Shown in pieces: positions 37,832-39,166 of a DNA stretch of 39,166 nucleotides (position 1 is the stretch's first letter; the number at the start of each line of letters is the position of its first letter). Source of the stretch: an uncultured Eubacteriales bacterium (lineage in GTDB: Bacteria; Bacillota; Clostridia; Oscillospirales; Butyricicoccaceae); the NCBI GenBank assembly GCA_934636325.1, contig CAKUAK010000103.1, positions 1-39,166 on the forward strand, written 5' to 3'. The notes below the pieces were generated by a model that was not told the origin of the DNA, ran no database searches, and saw only the letters and a program-made list of their open reading frames with translations. Both the position numbers and the translations under genes were made by a program.

Positions 37832-37874
37832 TTTGTCAAATATAATTGACAAATTATTGTCACAAAGCTATACT
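37832..37874 (+). promoter_or_regulatory. Promoter and overlapping inverted repeats of the alcohol dehydrogenase gene
   Basis: TTGACA (37846-37851) and TATACT (37869-37874), 17 bp apart. TTTGTCAA (37832-37839) pairs with TTGACAAA (37846-37853), and TGACAA (37847-37852) also pairs with TTGTCA (37857-37862), so three half-sites surround the -35. Confidence 0.75.
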
Positions 37875-37935
37875 GGAATCAGAAAGCCACAGGGCGTCCT
37901 ACCTTGCGGCGCGATAACAAAGGAGGCAAATACAT

Positions 37936-39153
37936 ATGACCCGATTCACTCTTCCCCGTGACCTTTACCACGGCAAGGGAGCTCTGGAAGCCCTCAAGAC
38001 CTTCAAGGGCAAGCGTGCGATGATCTGTGTCGGCGGCGGCTCTATGAAGCGCTTCGGCTTTCTCGATAAGGCCGTAGAGTATCTTAAAGAGGCCGGCATG
38101 GAGGTCGAGCTTTTTGAAGGCATAGAGCCCGATCCCTCGGTCGAGACCGTTATGCGCGGCGCCGAGGCCATGATCCGCTTCCAGCCCGACTGGATAATCG
38201 CAATGGGCGGCGGCTCGCCTATCGACGCGGCCAAGGCCATGTGGATCAAGTATGAGTACCCCGAAGTCACCTTTGAGGACATGTGCAAGGTATTCGGACT
38301 GCCCAAGCTGCGCACCAAGGCACATTTCTGCGCCATATCCTCTACCTCCGGCACAGCCACAGAGGTAACGGCCTTCTCTATCATCACCGATTATGCCAAG
38401 GGCATCAAATACCCCATCGCCGATTTCGAGATCACCCCCGATGTCGCCATCGTCGATCCCGATCTGGCCGAGACCATGCCCCAGAAGCTGGTCGCCCACA
38501 CCGGTATGGATGCCATGACCCATGCCATCGAGGCCTATGTTTCGACGGCCCATACAGATTACACCGATCCCCTGGCCGTCTTTGCCATTAAGATGATCCA
38601 GAACGATCTCGTCGATTCCTATAACGGCGATATGGCCAAACGCGATTCGATGCACAACGCCCAGTGCCTGGCCGGTATGTCCTTCTCCAACGCCCTGCTG
38701 GGCATCGTCCACTCGATGGCCCACAAGACCGGCGCGGCCTTTGCCGATCACGGCGCCCACATCATCCACGGCGCGGCCAACGCCATGTATCTGCCCAAGG
38801 TCATCGCCTTTAACGCCAAGGATGAAACGGCCCGCAAGCGCTACGGCGTCATCACCGACTATATGGGTCTCGGCGGAAACAGCGATGAAGAGAAGGTCGA
38901 GCTGCTCATCAAATATCTCCGCGGCATGAACGACCAGTTGCGCATCCCCCACTGCATCAAGAATTACGGCACCGACAGCTATCCCGTCGAACAGGGCTTC
39001 GTACCCGAGGATGTCTTCCTTGCCCGCCTGCCCGAGATCGCCAGGAACGCCATCGGCGATGCCTGCACCGGCTCCAATCCCCGCCAGCCCAGCCAGGAGG
39101 AGATGGAGAAGCTGCTTAAATGCTGCTATTACGATACAGAGGTCGATTTCTGA
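37936..39153 (+). CDS. Iron-containing alcohol dehydrogenase (group III)
   Basis: 405 residues. N-terminal Rossmann-like part with GGGSPIDAAK (91-100) for NAD(P) binding and an all-helical metal domain. The Fe2+ ligands Asp192, His196 (HTGMDAMTHAIEAY), His263 (HSMAHKTGA) and His278 (HGAANAMYLP) are all present. Resembles butanol or lactaldehyde-type dehydrogenases that reduce aldehydes during fermentation. GGAGG lies 9 bases before the ATG at 37936. Preceded by a strong promoter overlapped by inverted repeats, so regulated expression is likely. No second gene follows before the window ends. Confidence 0.95.
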   Translation: MTRFTLPRDLYHGKGALEALKTFKGKRAMICVGGGSMKRFGFLDKAVEYLKEAGMEVELFEGIEPDPSVETVMRGAEAMIRFQPDWIIAMGGGSPIDAAKAMWIKYEYPEVTFEDMCKVFGLPKLRTKAHFCAISSTSGTATEVTAFSIITDYAKGIKYPIADFEITPDVAIVDPDLAETMPQKLVAHTGMDAMTHAIEAYVSTAHTDYTDPLAVFAIKMIQNDLVDSYNGDMAKRDSMHNAQCLAGMSFSNALLGIVHSMAHKTGAAFADHGAHIIHGAANAMYLPKVIAFNAKDETARKRYGVITDYMGLGGNSDEEKVELLIKYLRGMNDQLRIPHCIKNYGTDSYPVEQGFVPEDVFLARLPEIARNAIGDACTGSNPRQPSQEEMEKLLKCCYYDTEVDF

Positions 39154-39166
39154 TCCTCGATCCCCC

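Noticed and set aside
37832..37862. Rex operator at the alcohol dehydrogenase promoter
   Set aside because: The half-sites resemble TTGTnAA/TTnACAA, but the spacing between them (6 bp) differs from the 4 bp of the standard Rex site, so I did not assign it.
1..39166. CRISPR arrays, insertion sequences, prophage genes, toxin-antitoxin pairs
   Set aside because: No regularly spaced identical repeats, transposase, integrase or phage-like proteins were seen on either strand.

Overview
The window looks like a chromosomal segment of a moderately high-GC Clostridia-type Firmicute, probably an anaerobic gut lineage of the Oscillospirales kind. This is inferred from several things: AT-rich intergenic regions with TTGACA/TATAAT and TG-N-TATAAT promoters, strong GGAGG ribosome binding sites, MarR/MerR/BlaI/OmpR regulators, a CotH-family protein, an F-type ATP synthase, an oleate hydratase and an iron-dependent alcohol dehydrogenase. 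The lineage is not proven. I saw no phage, insertion sequence, CRISPR array or rRNA.

Layout. 82-753: uracil-DNA glycosylase. 821-5036: an autoregulated marR plus heterodimeric ABC exporter operon. 5110-11579: the ATP synthase operon atpB-E-F-(H'A)-G-D-C, in which the delta subunit is reduced to its C-terminal domain and fused to the front of alpha. 11768-14874: a lipoprotein solute-binding protein followed by a hybrid histidine kinase. 14908-18541: a VTC-type polyphosphate polymerase, a DUF4956 membrane protein and a secreted, membrane-anchored CotH-like kinase. Divergent from these, at 18740-20618, is an OmpR-type two-component system. 20583-25139: an envelope operon (small membrane protein, zinc-dependent phospholipase C-like protein, GT4 glycosyltransferase, Wzx-like flippase, DUF368/PopT polyprenyl-phosphate transporter). 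Upstream of it on the same strand is a second two-component system (25266-27108). 27190-30994: a MerR/CMD/flavodoxin/aldo-keto reductase operon and a LysR regulator. 31055-33235: a BlaI/BlaR1 pair without a beta-lactamase. 33283-33438: tRNA-Pro(CGG) with its own promoter and terminator. 33498-39153: an M20 amidohydrolase, a TetR regulator, an oleate hydratase and an iron-containing alcohol dehydrogenase, all on the + strand.

How the genes fit together. Much of the window concerns the envelope and phosphate-rich carriers or polymers. One module (VTC, DUF4956, CotH) probably makes polyphosphate and modifies something extracellular. A second (PopT, Wzx, GT4, PLC-like) handles lipid-linked sugars and recycling of the polyprenyl-phosphate carrier. 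Each is next to its own OmpR-family two-component system, and each control region carries 11-bp-spaced direct repeats of the kind PhoB/PhoP/WalR-type regulators bind. The second system shows the same GTTTAA-type repeat both at its own promoter (27160-27181) and in front of the envelope operon (25209-25252). This is the best evidence here for a self-contained regulatory circuit.

The points most worth following up are the delta-alpha fusion, the VTC/DUF4956/CotH module with its divergent two-component system, and the repeat-linked envelope regulon. Functions are inferred from motifs read by eye. No database search was run.
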